Assembly (NCBI GenBank): GCA_022113835.1
Contig: JAILWY010000025.1
Location: 7,022,501 to 7,086,500 of the forward strand
DNA: 64,000 nucleotides
Source: Atopsyche davidsoni
Lineage: Eukaryota; Arthropoda; Insecta; Trichoptera; Hydrobiosidae
Reading direction: 5' to 3'
Below are positions 20,870 through 33,112 of the stretch, piece by piece. A model generated the notes under the pieces. The model saw only the letters and a list, made by a program, of their open reading frames with translations. It made no database searches and was not told the origin of the DNA. How positions within the stretch are numbered: position 1 is the first letter of the stretch; each line of letters begins with the position of its first letter. The translations under genes and the position numbers were made by a program.

Positions 20870-23099
20870 CTGCCATTTACGTACTAAAATATTTTGTAAA
20901 AATAATATAGATCAATAGTGGTCAATGTGGCTCGTCTGCGTTTCTTCCATTCTTTTTTATATTAGAAGACTGAAATTTCTGATAAGAATCTTCAGTAGGT
21001 TTATATTAGTCGAAATGTGCAGCCGAAGAATGTTCAATATTACAGATTAATCATTTTGAATATTCAACAGGATGATTGAACTATTGTAAAAAATATGAAT
21101 TGATTTGTGGTTGCTGTGTTATCGGGAATAAGTTCATGAATAATTAATTGTAAAATACAACGTAGTTTCCCCAATACAAACATTACATTGACTTAAAGGC
21201 CGCTGATTTTTATTTAGTATTTTTTTTATATTCGCTTCGGTTTGATAAACTACTTTTAAATATAAAAATTTATATTGGTACAATTTTTTACACTAAATTA
21301 GCGGGAGAGCGAACCCAAAAGTATATATTTTCACCGATTGGCACGATTTTAAACACGAGGTATTGTTGTTATAAGATAGAAAACGATGTAATATGTAAGA
21401 TAAATTAAAAGCACTTATTATATTTTAACACTTATCTTAGGAGTTTGGTAGAAACGAAAATAACTTGTCCGGGTCGGTGTGGTGCGAGTTTCTTTTAAAG
21501 CTCGGAGCGTTGAGATTGAGAGGTCATGTGATTTTTCTAGCGTAGTTCTCCCGATTGTTCGAAATGCTCTGATTCAATCCCTAGTTTTATACGTCACAAA
21601 AAAAGTATGAAAGCACACTTGTTATATAATGAGCAAACAATTATTAATTCATGCTTGAATACCAATAAATTTTGAAGTATTATCCTAAAATATAAAATAA
21701 ATAATGCTTTCTTTTGGTAAATTATCACTTTGTTAAATATTCAAAATAGTACATCTGATTGGTTTGATTTACCGATTGATTGTTGTTTTTCCTTTAATTG
21801 TAATATAGATTGTTATTCGTCTGCGCATTTAATTGTTTTATTATGCATTTGCTATTCACTTAGCATATTAGTATACTAATAAATAAAATGTACCTCATTC
21901 GTATCAAATTAAGTGTTGTGGTTTTTACTATAAATTTTATTTGTCTGTTTTGAAACATTGAAATATTAAAATCACAGCTATTGAGCAGTTGTGCATCACA
22001 ATAAGGGCACATGTAAAAGATGGAAGTTGAACCGATTATTATTTATATTATATCAAATTTATAATACGAAATTTTGTATTAAAAAAAGTCTACCCAACAT
22101 AAAACTTTATGTTTCAATTTTCCCATTTTCAGTATGTGATTTTAAGGGCGAGTGAAAAAGCAGTTTTCTTTTGCTCTACGGTTGATGGTAACAATTTTTA
22201 ATAAAGTTTTTGCAAGTATTGGAGTCGTTATCTTGTGTGCCGAAATTGATATTAAAAATTGTTACGATTAAGATTGATCGAATGTAAAAGGCTAAGGAAA
22301 TTTATATTAACTAATACGACTTAAAATTGAAATAAAATATAAAACCTTGTTAATGCAAAATATTATACATATAAATGATGACTTTTTAACACTCGGTTAT
22401 AAAATTACAGTATAGGTATCGTTTGATTTATATAAACATACTGAATAGAGCAAATTTTAGTGAAAATGTAACAAAAAATACATTAGTATTGCTTTTTATT
22501 AATAGATGTCTCTAGCAAAAAATTATATTAGTGTTTATATATTTTAACAGATGTCGTTTTCTAATTTTCTAAAAACTTATTAATTCTACATAGTATTAAA
22601 AAAATCATTATAATTAAAAACGTTTATTAAATAATATAAAATTATTACATATAAATATAAAAAAGTATACGGCATTTACCAAAATTAAGCCATATTATTT
22701 TTATTAATTTTTGGTTTTTGATTAAAGTGTAATTTATAATAAATATTTTTAGGGTATTATCAAATCTCTTAAACATGCTATGAAATTTACATGAATTTCA
22801 GTAATATTGCAAATAAAGTATGGGCTACCTGTTTTGTTTATATATATAAAATGTCCACTTATGATTTAATAATAAAGATGGTTTATTTAAAATCCTCTGG
22901 TGATAACGACGAGTCCGGAGACATCACAGGCGGCACACGGAAACGTCACCACAAAAGAAAGCGCTAGATAAATCATTTTTAAAAATGGGGCAAAGCTTTT
23001 GTATATCCGGGATAATAAAAAAATCCTGTTTGAAAACGAACTTTGAGCCGGAATCTTATGTTTTAAGTCAGAACGCATGAGAAACTAACGAACGGTCGC
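20870..23099. other. AT-rich intergenic sequence, no gene recognised
   Basis: Very AT-rich DNA with A/T runs and several AATAAA hexamers (for example near 21883), which could serve the ATAD3 transcript. I find no protein-coding pattern or recognisable repeat family. Confidence 0.55.
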
Positions 23100-23235
23100 G
23101 CAGGCTTTTTTTCGCATTTTCAAATATGGAACACAGAGACGCGCTTCCGGGACGCAACGGAAGTCACCGTTTCCGCCTTTTAATGCGTCACTAATGACGT
23201 CACGCCGTGGCCAGCGGCGCTGCGTGATACACTTT
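23100..23235. promoter_or_regulatory. GC-rich patch with a CRE palindrome
   Basis: A short CpG-rich island in otherwise AT-rich DNA, containing the palindrome TGACGTCA near 23194 next to a second near-match (TGCGTCACTAATGACG). It could be a promoter or the GC-rich end of a transposon. No gene is visible on either side. Confidence 0.25.
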
Positions 23236-23775
23236 TCAAAAGTGTTTATTTCATTACACCAAAAAAACGTATTAATTAAAAAAAAAAAAAAAAATTTGTG
23301 GTATTTAGTTGATATTTAATTAAAATATTTTTATAAATATTGTAGTTATTATTTTTAAGGTTACTGAATTTTTTGATTGTCAGTCTTGAAAGCAGAAAAA
23401 ATAATATAAAGCCAAAATATCTTAATATGTAGAAAAAAATATGGTACAAATATCTGCAAAATGAATATATAGTAAATAACTGTTACTTAATATTTAATGT
23501 TCACCTATTGAATTTTTAAAAAAAATTAAATAAAAAATGCATACAATAAAACCTAACCTTTTAATTGTTTATCACTATTAAAATTAAAGTACTTCCTAAA
23601 AAAATAAAATTTTCTGTGATATTTTAATAACCAATAGTGTAACGTATTTGATACAACAAATAAATAAACAGATTTTATTTCGCTGCAGAATTAATTTCGA
23701 TTGCACAACGATGAAGCCATTTTTCAATTAGCACGCGGCCAATTTGTTAAAAAAGAAGAAACCGTAAAAAAATAA

Positions 23776-24110
23776 ATGAATATTTGGAAAAGCTGTCGCC
23801 ACGAGCAGGCACTGAGGGCTCGGTGCAGAGTTGGGCTGCTTCTCCACCCAAAGGCGGTTGACTCAAAGGTGAGTTTAATTGGTTTCATTACCACTGTGCC
23901 CCGCGCCGCAGATGGGCAGGGTCTTGGGGGCGATTGCGTCCACTGGGGGGTAACGCTTTGCCGACTAATATGATTCGGCTCGTTTGGCCGGCTGTGTGAT
24001 CATTTCTTCAAAACTTTGAATGCATTTTTGCTGTGTGTGGCCAAGAGAGACTACCACTGCATCCTCAGGGGATGTCACATATAACCTAACCTAACCTAAC
24101 CCTGGATGAT
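23776..24110 (+). other. Unidentified moderately GC-rich segment ending in telomeric repeat
   Basis: The region 23776-23973 is open but shows no recognisable domain. It has a good splice-donor-like GGTGAGT at 23870. It is followed by (CCTAA)n at 24082-24102. It may be a retrotransposon fragment; I cannot assign it. Confidence 0.25.
24082..24102. repeat. Interstitial (CCTAA)n telomere-type repeat
   Basis: TAACCTAACCTAACCTAACC is the complement of the TTAGG telomeric repeat of most insects, present here as four units inside the chromosome. Two further TTAGG units lie at about 44764-44774. Confidence 0.8.
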
Positions 24111-24204
24111 GGTGACCGACGAACTGTAGTTGTACTTTCAGCTGTATATATTTGAGGTTATGTTACTCGTAATATGCACATTAAACATTAAAATATTAAT
24201 ATTA

Positions 24205-24370
24205 TTGGTTTCGCCAACCTTTCACGTTGGCATTATCAAACAGAGTGAGATTTTATATAATAATAATCAATTAAATAAACAATTGTTAGAGGGAGATGTT
24301 GTTGAAAAGAGAGATAGAGTGATTGTCAGGTGGTAAGAGCTAATGTGATTTTAATGTACCTGACAAATTA
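24205..24370. mobile_element. MITE related to the GTGACCGG family, subfamily 2
   Basis: It begins GGTTTCGCCAACCTTTCACG and shares an internal block (AACAATTGTTAGAGGGAGA to TGTACCTGACAA) with 41560-41765. No coding capacity. Confidence 0.55.
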
Positions 24371-24515
24371 AAATATTAATTAAAACAATTAACTCAATTT
24401 GAATATATAATGATTTCTATTTTGTTAATAAATATTTATTCAAATTTAATTTTAAAATCTTCGTTAGTACTGTTTTTAAATAATGACGTAGTGTTTTGGT
24501 AATTCATAATCGAGT

Positions 24516-25025
24516 TTTTTTGATCATTTTCTAGTCCGTTTTGCGAAAAATCGACAGCACCAATCAAAAAAATTTTAATGCAAAAAGTTTGATACATCCC
24601 TTCTTCCGAACAGAATATATTTTTATTTCTTATAAATTTACTTTTAATATGAAAAATATGTGTTTTTCCGATTAAAGTGTAGGAATTTGGTGATTCGTCA
24701 TGCCCCTTTTCCAAGAGTCTTAAACATTTATATATATATTTTTTAATTGAAATTAAAAGATTAAATATAAACCATGTGCGCAGTATTATTAAAAAAATTA
24801 AAAAAAAAAAATCTTTAATAAACTTTGGTTTTGAAAAGTCGTCATTTTATCCAATTTTTCAACGTCTTCAAGATTTTATTTTATCCTGAAAATGGACCTT
24901 AATGAAATAATAAAAAATAGGTGAATATAATTTATAGTTTTTTTAATACTGTGTAAAAAAATCAACTTTTGACATAGAAAAATAAAGTGACAATTAAATT
25001 AATTAAATGACACGATTTCGCCAGT
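24516..25025. mobile_element. Interspersed repeat family B, copy 1
   Basis: Shared blocks: TCCGTTTTGCGAAAAATCGA, CACCAATCAAAAAAATTTAA, TTTTTCCGATTAAAGTGTAG, TTTATCCAATTTTTCAACG and AAATAAAGTGACAATTAAAT. Other copies are at 33113-33675, 49096-49553, 50920-51330 and 54640-54830. Full copies are about 0.5 kb and non-coding. Complete ends add CCTTGCTTGGTGTCCATCCC beyond the CGCCAG border. The class is unknown. Confidence 0.65.
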
Positions 25026-25279
25026 TAAAAAGATGGAAGCAACTGCCTTAAGTGCTAATGATACTTGATTTAATCAAATTTCTGACCTATCAAATACAAT
25101 TTTTTTTTATGATAATGGCATCGAATCATGGCAGTGTATGATTAGCGGGATGATAATATACCGTGGAGGTGCAGATGGCAGCGGGTTCCCCGCAACACGC
25201 GGCGCGTTGTCCCAGATCAGGACTGTCTCCCCCGGCGTTGGCGGACCGAAAATCAATGACCCAGTTGGGAGGAGACTGA

Positions 25280-25412
25280 TCTGGCTTACGACGTCACTGC
25301 GTTGCTAGGCGACGAGCCAAACGTCTTCCCAGGCCCGCGCCGGGTTGGGGAGGTTCTGAAATAATGGGGCGTGCTGGGGTTTATAAAAGGTCACCGACCC
25401 TATTCACGTGGG
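25280..25412 (+). promoter_or_regulatory. Promoter-like cluster: CRE, X-box, TATA, E-box
   Basis: In a GC-rich patch (25140-25430) I see GACGTCAC at 25290 and GTTGCTAGGCGAC at 25301-25313. The complement of the latter fits the RFX X-box (GTNRCC, short spacer, RGYAAC). TATAAAAGG follows at about 25382 and CACGTG at about 25406. The order and spacing resemble a Pol II promoter reading rightward, but a transposon starts at 25437 and no gene follows. Confidence 0.3.
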
Positions 25413-25436
25413 CGAAAATCGCGGACGGCGAAATCT

Positions 25437-26010
25437 ATACACAGTGTGTCCAAAGAGGGTATCGGGTATTTGTTAGTTCAGTAAAACAAAAACTACTAGT
25501 AATCAAGTACATTTATTATTATTGATTATAAGAATACAAAATGGAAAATTATTTCAAAAAGATGATGTTATCCAAATGGTACCGTTACGCGCTGCTGGCA
25601 CTCTTCTAATCTGGAACGAAGATCGCTGATAACACGCTGACACATAGTCCTCGATATTGCTGCCCCATTTCTGACCTGATGTTTTGTTTCAATTCCGTTA
25701 AGTTCATCGGATTATTCTCATAAACTCTACTTTTAAGGTATCCCCATACGAAATAGTAAATAGGGCTAAGGTCGGAGGTTCTGGGAGGCCAGAGTTGATG
25801 TTACCTCTACGTGAAATGACCTTATTAGGGAATTATTCGTTAACAGCTTCAATTGATTGATTGGATGTATGGCAAGTGGTTTTGTTGGAAGCACGTTCTT
25901 GAGTTGAAACCTTGAAACTCATGCAAGTCTTGGCCGAAAAATTTTCGCAGCATATCGCAATAACGGTCACTATTCACATTCACCCGATATTCTTTTTGGA
26001 CACCCTACAT
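25437..26010 (-). mobile_element. Tc1/mariner-type element, internally deleted, 3' part of transposase
   Basis: The inverted ends are GTGTCCAAAGAGGGTATCGGG at the left and the complement CCCGATATTCTTTTTGGACAC at the right, flanked by TA. On the minus strand, around 25800-25590, broken frames read WPPRTSDLSPIYYFVWGYLKS and then LRSRLEECQQRV. These match the last catalytic motif and C-terminal helix of DDE/D transposases of this group. The catalytic core upstream is deleted, and a frameshift and stops are present. Non-functional relic. Confidence 0.7.
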
Positions 26011-26012
26011 GT

Positions 26013-26290
26013 ATATATATTGACCGCGTCACAAATGAAAGAGTCTTGCACAGCATGCGCAAAGAAAAGAAACTCTTGACGCTGGTAAAGAAGCGGATGG
26101 TCTCATGTTTTGGCCACGTTTTTCGTAGCAATAAATATAGCATCTTCCGGCTGAATGTTCAAGGAAAAATCGAAGGAAAAAAGGGCATTGCAAGAAGGTG
26201 GAAGTGGATATGCTCGAGGAAATAGTTACCGACCTCCTATAAGGAGAGGCACCAGAAGAAGATTTGGTTCAAAGAAATAAAAAATATAAG
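26013..26290 (+). mobile_element. LINE 3' fragment, C-terminal region of reverse transcriptase ORF
   Basis: The frame VDRVTNERVLHSMRKEKK..., then GHVFRSNKYS, GKIEGKKGIARRW, is the characteristic post-RT C-terminal region of insect endonuclease/reverse-transcriptase LINEs. It continues with a damaged tail containing ATAAGGAGAGGCACCAGAAG. It directly abuts the Tc1-like element. Pseudogenised. Confidence 0.7.
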
Positions 26291-26299
26291 GGATGTTTG

Positions 26300-27600
26300 A
26301 AATTATTGTTACGTAACGACTCCTGGAGCAGCCCGGGAGCTGCTGGATAGGGGTGTGGGGTGCGGGGAGACCTGTTGCTGAAGCCCTGAAGCGAGCAGAA
26401 TATTTTTGTTTATTTTTCAGAAGTTTTGGAAGGTTACATGAGTATTAAAAAAAAAATTCAAAACTTCGCTGTTGTATTGAATTTTCGGTATGTTAAAAAT
26501 GATTGACTTGTTGGAGTAGTGGTAAGGTCTTCTGCTCGACAGGAGAATTCCAAACTGATGTTTTTGGACTCGCGCGTGTTGGGAAACGAGTTGTACTGGC
26601 AACGCTTAAACTGCTTATACCTCGAAAACATTTATAATAAATTGCCTGATTTTGACTCCAATACCAGAATCAAATCGCAATCAAATGCTAAAACGTAAAA
26701 AAAAAATTACAAATATGTCGTATATCAATTTGTGTGCTTTATTCTTGTATGATTAATTTTTTGATATATTTATATCATTAAAAAAATAAATCATTTTTAA
26801 TGAGCCTTCATGGCTAAAAAATCACAAGTCAAATAACTCATTTGAAATGCCGTTATTTTTATCACATTTATAAATATTTTCTGAACTTTTTAAGAGTTTA
26901 AATTATTAATTAACTTCCCAGGAATTCTCATATCATTTGGTCACGTGATAGTTTTTCAAAGCTGATAGTTTAAGTGATAGTTTTTAAAAATATTTGCTAT
27001 CATAGATACTGCGCCTGTGGCTAGGCAACTTGCCGTGCACGAATTGTCAAAAATTACACCCGAAAATTTATTTGACTATTTTTAATAATATAAGAAATAC
27101 TTTGAGAATAAACGAAAAATATTATTATACCTATTATTAATAAAATAAAACCTCAAATTTTATTGATTGATGCTTTCTTTGTATTTATTTATTTTTTTAT
27201 AATTTTATATTAAATATATTAATTAATTTTCGCGTATACGTTTATACTCGATGTGAATTACCGGAATAATACAAAACAAATATTTGCTTGATTAAAAAAT
27301 GTTTTTTTTTGTGAAGAATATATCTTCATCATTATAACATATAATTATTCAGTCTTACTAATTCTGCTTTACTGCCTAATTCAATGTCTTTATAAAATAT
27401 ATAAAACAACCCTAAACGATTACGTATTTATATACGTATAAGAGACAAGTGATTCATAATATCAATATCATGTGTTTTTTTTTGTGACTAGATTTACTAG
27501 ATTTGTAGTAATATCCAAATATAGCTCCCTGAAACATACGATAAGCCGGAAATAGCTGAACGCACCGAAACATCTTCCGAGAACAAACGGCGGATCCCAA
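26300..27600. other. AT-rich intergenic sequence
   Basis: No gene or named repeat recognised; A/T runs dominate. Confidence 0.5.
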
Positions 27601-27639
27601 TCAATTTCCGCTCAAAGACAATAAAGCGGAGAGCGAGAG

Positions 27640-27740
27640 GGGCGCGCCTTCTCCTTCTGGCGGGCCGGGCAGGGGAGAGGAGGGTCGAGGGTGCAGGGCC
27701 GGGAGGGCGAGGGGAGAGCGGGGGCGAAGGAGGTGCGTAC
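27640..27740 (+). repeat. G-rich low-complexity tract
   Basis: Purine-rich sequence with many G3-G4 runs and CpG content, next to GC-rich sequence with TGACGTCA (about 27821). It may form quadruplexes. The open frame here is compositional. Confidence 0.5.
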
Positions 27741-27989
27741 CGCTCAGCTGTGCTTCTGTTCTCTGTAAAAATGTATTGATTTTCAGTGGGCGACTTGCGA
27801 CCGGCCGCCCCCTCGGAAACCTGACGTCACCCAGGAAGCTGAGCTCTGTGTCGTTAGGGGTCGTAAATAGCCTCATCAAGCTTTTCAGCATTGTACAAAC
27901 ATCCATCATAGATCAAAATATACATATAAATATATATTTACGCAGTAGATATTTTTATTGGCGTATTCATAAACTCACACCCTCCCCGC

Positions 27990-28102
27990 TCTCACCATTA
28001 CGATGCTTGTGCATGGCTGCCATTAGTATCACAGCTATACGCCAGGATTATATAATAATGCTATTGAGCAGCAGCAATACGCAGACAGCAGCTTAAAAGG
28101 AC
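27990..28102 (+). mobile_element. Family E non-autonomous retroelement, fragment
   Basis: It shares TGCTTGTGCATGGCTGCCAT and the ATTATATAATAATGCTATTG and GCAGCAGCAATACGCAG blocks with the copies at 31651, 32021 and 44251. Confidence 0.6.
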
Positions 28103-28690
28103 TCGGGAACCCATGAAACGAAATCGCCAACCTCGTACACATTGAAAGTGTGATCGATCGATGAAACGCATTAAAAAGTTGATTGATCAGTCCGATGCGC
28201 AAAAATAGAGCAGAATTTAATAAATAGTGCTCGAGCGTGTTGAAATGCGTAACACGGCATTTTGTGATCTGGTCCTACCGCAATACGGAGTTAGTCGAGC
28301 CCGGATTATACAGGGGGCCGCAAAACGCACAGACACTCCATTGTGCCGGCCCGAGGGGGGAGCCGCGCAATTACGGCATAAGAAGTAAACAGACAAGCAG
28401 AGGGGAACCCATTGTAATCGAGTTCTAAACCAAATGCACACAATCGTAGTATTATTGTTACCAGAATCGCGTAGGTATTGATTGGAAGCATCTAGAATCT
28501 AGAATCTCCTCATACTGCAGCAGAACAGAAAAGCGCGGTGTGTGTTTACTTATCCAATTTTAGTGGGTAAAATTATCCAAAAACGAACGGACGATACTGG
28601 CTAATAATAAATCGGCTGTCAGTGTTTGGCTTTTGGGCGCGATTGGCTAATTGTTGTTGCGAGGGCCGGAGACGCTCGGGCAGTGCGTGC
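28103..28690. other. Intergenic, mixed composition
   Basis: No gene recognised. Several overlapping short open frames on both strands reflect GC content only. Confidence 0.45.
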
Positions 28691-28694
28691 GGCG

Positions 28695-28760
28695 GGAGGA
28701 GTGGGGGGGTGGGGGGGTGGGAAGGGAAGGGGTGGTGGGGGGGGGGAGGTGGGTTCACTG
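28695..28760 (+). repeat. Poly-G minisatellite-like tract, quadruplex-forming pattern
   Basis: Repeated runs of seven or more G separated by single T or A (GTGGGGGGGTGGGGGGGTGGG). This meets the four-G-run quadruplex pattern many times over. Confidence 0.7.
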
Positions 28761-31650
28761 AACCGCCGCGCCCGGAGGGTGGCGCGAGCGTCTTGTTCCT
28801 TTTTCGAATTGACGGCCGGATTATTGGCGCGCTTTTAAAACCGAGCGTTCCATTTTCGAACGGAGCGGAGCGTCTTTTTATACGTATTTTTTTTTTGTTG
28901 CGTTTGCTATTGCTAGGCTGTTGTTAGGGCAACGCACGCACACACACGTACTGATTTATTATTATTATTTATATTTTTATATTAATATTATAAAACAAGT
29001 AATAATAAATATTTATTTAAAAATACCTATCATCTGCAAACATATATTTTTTTTATGTTTAAAACTCATAAAATATTTAGAGCATATTGTGTCCTTGTGA
29101 CCTTGAAGGGCTTGTCCGATTTTTCAGAATCTGACCTATCGGAGCGCGGCTGGTGGCCGGTGCGTCTCGTCCAGGGCCGCGCCCGCACGCACACGCCGGC
29201 GCGGCCACGCACCCACACAGGCGCCGGACTTATTGACGAAGTTAGCGAGGCGCGGAGACCTCATACGCGGAAGACGTGCCACACCGGCGGCACGGAAATT
29301 CTATTATTAATTTTTTTTTTTTTAAATTCGTGAAAAATAATGTTACTGTAGCGGTCGGTGCACATGCACCGAGCTACAATTATTCAAAATTCTTTATTAA
29401 ATTAGATAAGATAAGTTACAATACTTCATAAAGCTATGTTTTACAATACGGTATGTTTTGCCCCGGCTCCTGCGCGCAGTCTCTGGGGCTTACATCTTGG
29501 TGTCTTATGTGGTAGCGTACATGAGTTTCTTACTGGTGAGTTTTGTTGTAGGTGTAAGGGAAAATATGTGTTAAAAACCCTTTCGTAGCATGAGTTGAAA
29601 TAAATTAGATAAATATTAAAAACTAGATAACAGTTAACTTTCTAATATAAAACCCCCAGCGCATCACGCGCAGAGAGACTCCGACACCCAATCAGTAACC
29701 ACGCGTAATTTTGTCGTAAATTATAAATAATAAATTCGGAATACGCAAATATTTCACCAGCCTTCTGATTTACATTCATTACGTCATAACCAACTTAATA
29801 CTTTTGGCGAAATTACCATTATGCTTTATCTCTGTGATGGGTGTATATGGAGCTTTTCCTACAATAACTTATGATTTGAACAAATTTGCAATTAGCCAAT
29901 AGCACCCCTTTTAGCTTTTAGTAATTCAGTTTTTTTTATTGTCTTTTGTGTATTTTTAGTGTATCATTAATAAAAGGATATTTTTACACATTGTTTTTTT
30001 GTTTAAATGATTAAATATTAAGGTGAAAAACATAATGATTACATTTATTCATATATAAATAAAGTTTTTATTAATGAGTATGACTATGAAGTTACAAAAG
30101 ATAATTATCTTTTACTCAAAATATTATTATACATTATTCACCACTCAAAACTGTTTGTATTCAAAAAACCTCTTTATAAAATAAAACATTGTAAAAAATT
30201 AGAAGTTTGTCTTTTTATTTAATTTTACCAATTATATTCTTTAAAGTTTTTACATTTTAAACAATTTTGTTTAAAATAATAATTAAAAACCCAACCTTGT
30301 ATTATTTATACATGTAATTATAAAATAAAACAGCAAAAATAAAACTTTACTTCATAATTTAGCGTCAGATAAGCTTTTTTCAATAAATATTTCAGAACTT
30401 TCTTGAAGTATAAATAATTATTTTGTCCTGCGCTTTGAGGCATCTCTTCTATTTTTGCACTCAGCGTCAAATCGCGGAGTTTTTCTTCAAAATACATTTT
30501 TTACGCGTGTGTACGTTCGACTGAAGAGGGAGATGCAGCTATGCAAGTGTGTAGCCATCTCGCTCTTGCGCGCTTCTTCCTTTCATACTGGCATTTCCAG
30601 GTACACTGGCGCAAGCAATGACGCCGTCTTAAATTTGTTAATTTTTTAATAGCTCATTTGATATATTTATCAACAACCAACAATAACATATTATTTTTAT
30701 TATTTTTGATGCAATTTTTATAACACATTTATTTGTTTACAATAAAGAATTACACGTATTCTACATAAAATGCTGACAAATAAAATACGTAAGCTTCGAT
30801 GATGTTACGCTAGATGTCTCTAGTATAAAAAGTGTAAATTTTCTTTGCTATATTTAAAAAAAAAAATTATACAAGAAAAAAAACGTATATACTTAATTGT
30901 TTTCTTGCATGATTATTTTCATTAATGATTGATATTTGTCATATTTAATTTCTATTGTTAAAATGTACTGATTATAGAAAATGAGTATACACTGTTTGCA
31001 AAAAAAAAAATCAGTCTTGCAATATTATTATTTCATGGATTTTTATCTATATTTTATCGAAATAATCCTTAGTAAGATATTTGTAATAAATATATATTTT
31101 ATACCTTGCCGTCGAATAAGATGGAAACAATATATAAAGTATTCTGAAGGATAGTATAAATTTCCCGCAAGGTTGTTGCTCCCTGCCTCATGGTCAATAA
31201 CACAAAATCTCACCTTTCAATTGACTACAAGATATATAATACTGCATATAACTTTATATTTATAAAATGTGTGGCGCACAGTGGTGTCGCAAAACGCTGC
31301 AAAGCAAAAAACATACTTATTGAAACAAAATATAAAACTGTACCTAATTATTTTAATTTTGATTTGTCAATGCAAAAGAAAGCTCTCATGACTTGTAAAT
31401 ACTGTTATTTTTGATTGAAAAACATTTTAGTAAGAAAATTCTAAACACTGTTTGAGTCTGAGAGATAAAAATAATCGGATTAAAGCAGTGAAAATATAAA
31501 TAAAAAAGCCAAGGGAAAAAATTGTGAAGACATTCTTTGACTGTCTACACATGTTAAAAATAGAAAAAGTTCTCTACACACACTGCTACACAACTGACAA
31601 CCGAATGGTCCTCTTTTCAATATGTATTATACTTATATTTACCACCCTGG
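28761..31650. other. Intergenic, GC islands then long AT-rich sequence
   Basis: About 28770-29290 is GC-rich with CpG patches and no recognisable coding domain; the rest is AT-rich. The segment at 29340-29560 has a weak resemblance to 45880-46000 (GGGGCTTACA ... GGTAGCGTAC/GGTAGTGTAC) and may be an old repeat. No RNA gene or protein gene is supported. Confidence 0.45.
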
Positions 31651-31955
31651 TCTCCCCATTCTGTTGCTTGAGCATAGCTTCCATTCTGTACCCTGAGCGT
31701 GTGCAAAGGATCGGTAATAGAGTAGTGGACTTGTAATGATTGTAAAAGGATGTGCTCTGGATGTACCTGCAGAATGAGTATCAGATCTAAACGCCAGAGC
31801 TTTGTAAGGAAGGCAGCAGATTAAGAAGAATAGAAGAACCCAGGGACTACACTGTTTTCCCATTAGAAAACCATGGACACTGGCTCAGCATGAGTATATG
31901 CTCAGTGACATGATCGCCAGGTCTGAGGAGAGAGGCACTTGCTGAAGAAGACATG
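31651..31955 (+). mobile_element. Family E retroelement, copy
   Basis: It opens TCTCCCCATTCTGTTGCTTG, includes TACCCTGAGCGTGTGCAAAG and GTAGTGGACTTG, and ends in AGAGGCACTTGCTGAAGAAG. The tail resembles the LINE tails at 54060-54115 and 61495-61545. Confidence 0.7.
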
Positions 31956-32020
31956 CTTAGCCACAAAAAACAGCGTCGCTATTCGCCGCTTGTTTAGCTA
32001 GCTTTATGGATTTAATCCTT

Positions 32021-32350
32021 CCCGCTAGTGCATGGCTGCTACTCTGTACCCTGAGCGTGTGTAAAGGATCGGTAATGGAGTAGTGGACTTGGAATGATTG
32101 TGGAGGGATGTGTTCTGGAAGTACCTTATCGAGGTGGAGGGGGTCCTGAGAAGGAGTATCAGATCTAAACGCCTGAGCATTGTAAGGAAAAGATTATATA
32201 ATAATGATATTGGGCAGCAGTAGTTGCGGCGTAGAAGGACCCACTACATTATTTTCCACTTAGAAAACTATGCATACTGGCTCAGCATGAGTAGATGCTC
32301 AGTGAAATGGTCACCTGGTCTGAGAAGAGGCACTTGCTGAAGAAGACATG
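32021..32350 (+). mobile_element. Family E retroelement, second tandemly placed copy
   Basis: The same body and tail as 31651-31955, including TACCCTGAGCGTGTG and GAGGCACTTGCTGAAGAAGA, only 65 bp downstream and in the same orientation. Confidence 0.7.
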
Positions 32351-32620
32351 CTTAACACTTTGACAGCCAACTACGCGTTATCTCGTCCTTGTTTACTTGC
32401 CATTTTTGTGCAGCTGCGATTGAACTCGGAATATATCAGTGCTAATATCGATAGATGACTTCTGGGAAAAAAACAAAAAATCAATGCATGAACAGAAAAA
32501 TTATTAATACGTTGATGAGATATCTCGTAGATTGCGTTCTTTTCTAGGATGTCTCGTCCTTGTTTACTTGTCATTTTAGGCCAGACTTATGAAAATTGCC
32601 GTGGCAGTCAACGAAAAAAT
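32351..32620. mobile_element. Possible piggyBac-like MITE fragment with internal repeat
   Basis: It begins TTAACACTTTGACAGCCAAC, a TTAA-led terminus, and ends near CCGTGGCAGTCAACG, a degraded inverse. A 30-bp motif (TCTCGTCCTTGTTTACTTG) occurs twice, at about 32383 and 32552. The right terminus is poor. Confidence 0.35.
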
Positions 32621-32923
32621 ACAAGGACGCTATTCGCTGCTTGTGTACCTGGTTTTATGGATTGAATCAAAGCTGCATTGGCGTGTTGTGACATACGTCA
32701 ATATCCGATCAAAAAATGGCGGGGCGGCGTTATGCCCCACCACCGATGCGGGCCTGGCGGCTGCAGACAAGCAGCTCTTGTTTCGTGCGATGTTCATTAC
32801 GTACATCACGTGTTATCATCTTCCCCGGTGCATCTGCCTTAACGCTCCAACAGCCTGATGTCTCCAGACAGGCTCAGGATTATGTTTATCACATCGGGAC
32901 GGATAGCGTTGCATCCGCAGATG

Positions 32924-33085
32924 CCTACACGCGCTGCGACGCAACGACAGCTGATTCGCAATCAGCCAATGGGGGTCCCTATATTTCGGTTTTTTTGCTG
33001 CTACAACCCTCCGGTCGGCGTTGATTGGGTATTTTATAAATATCGCAGAAGGTGACAGGTGTATCGCAGCGTGTGTAGGAGGCTC
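32924..33085. mobile_element. Family C palindromic MITE (CTACACGCGCTGCGACGCAAC)
   Basis: Inverted ends GCCTACACGCGCTGCGACGC at the left and TATCGCAGCGTGTGTAGG at the right enclose about 120 bp. The same terminal motif is scattered between 31.5 and 55 kb. Confidence 0.65.
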
Positions 33086-33112
33086 AAATATCTGATCTGA
33101 CTGACTAAAGCT

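Noticed and set aside
29055..29333. 92-codon frame with His/Thr/Arg-rich part
   Set aside because: A CACGCACACACGCC-type low-complexity stretch explains it; no domain.
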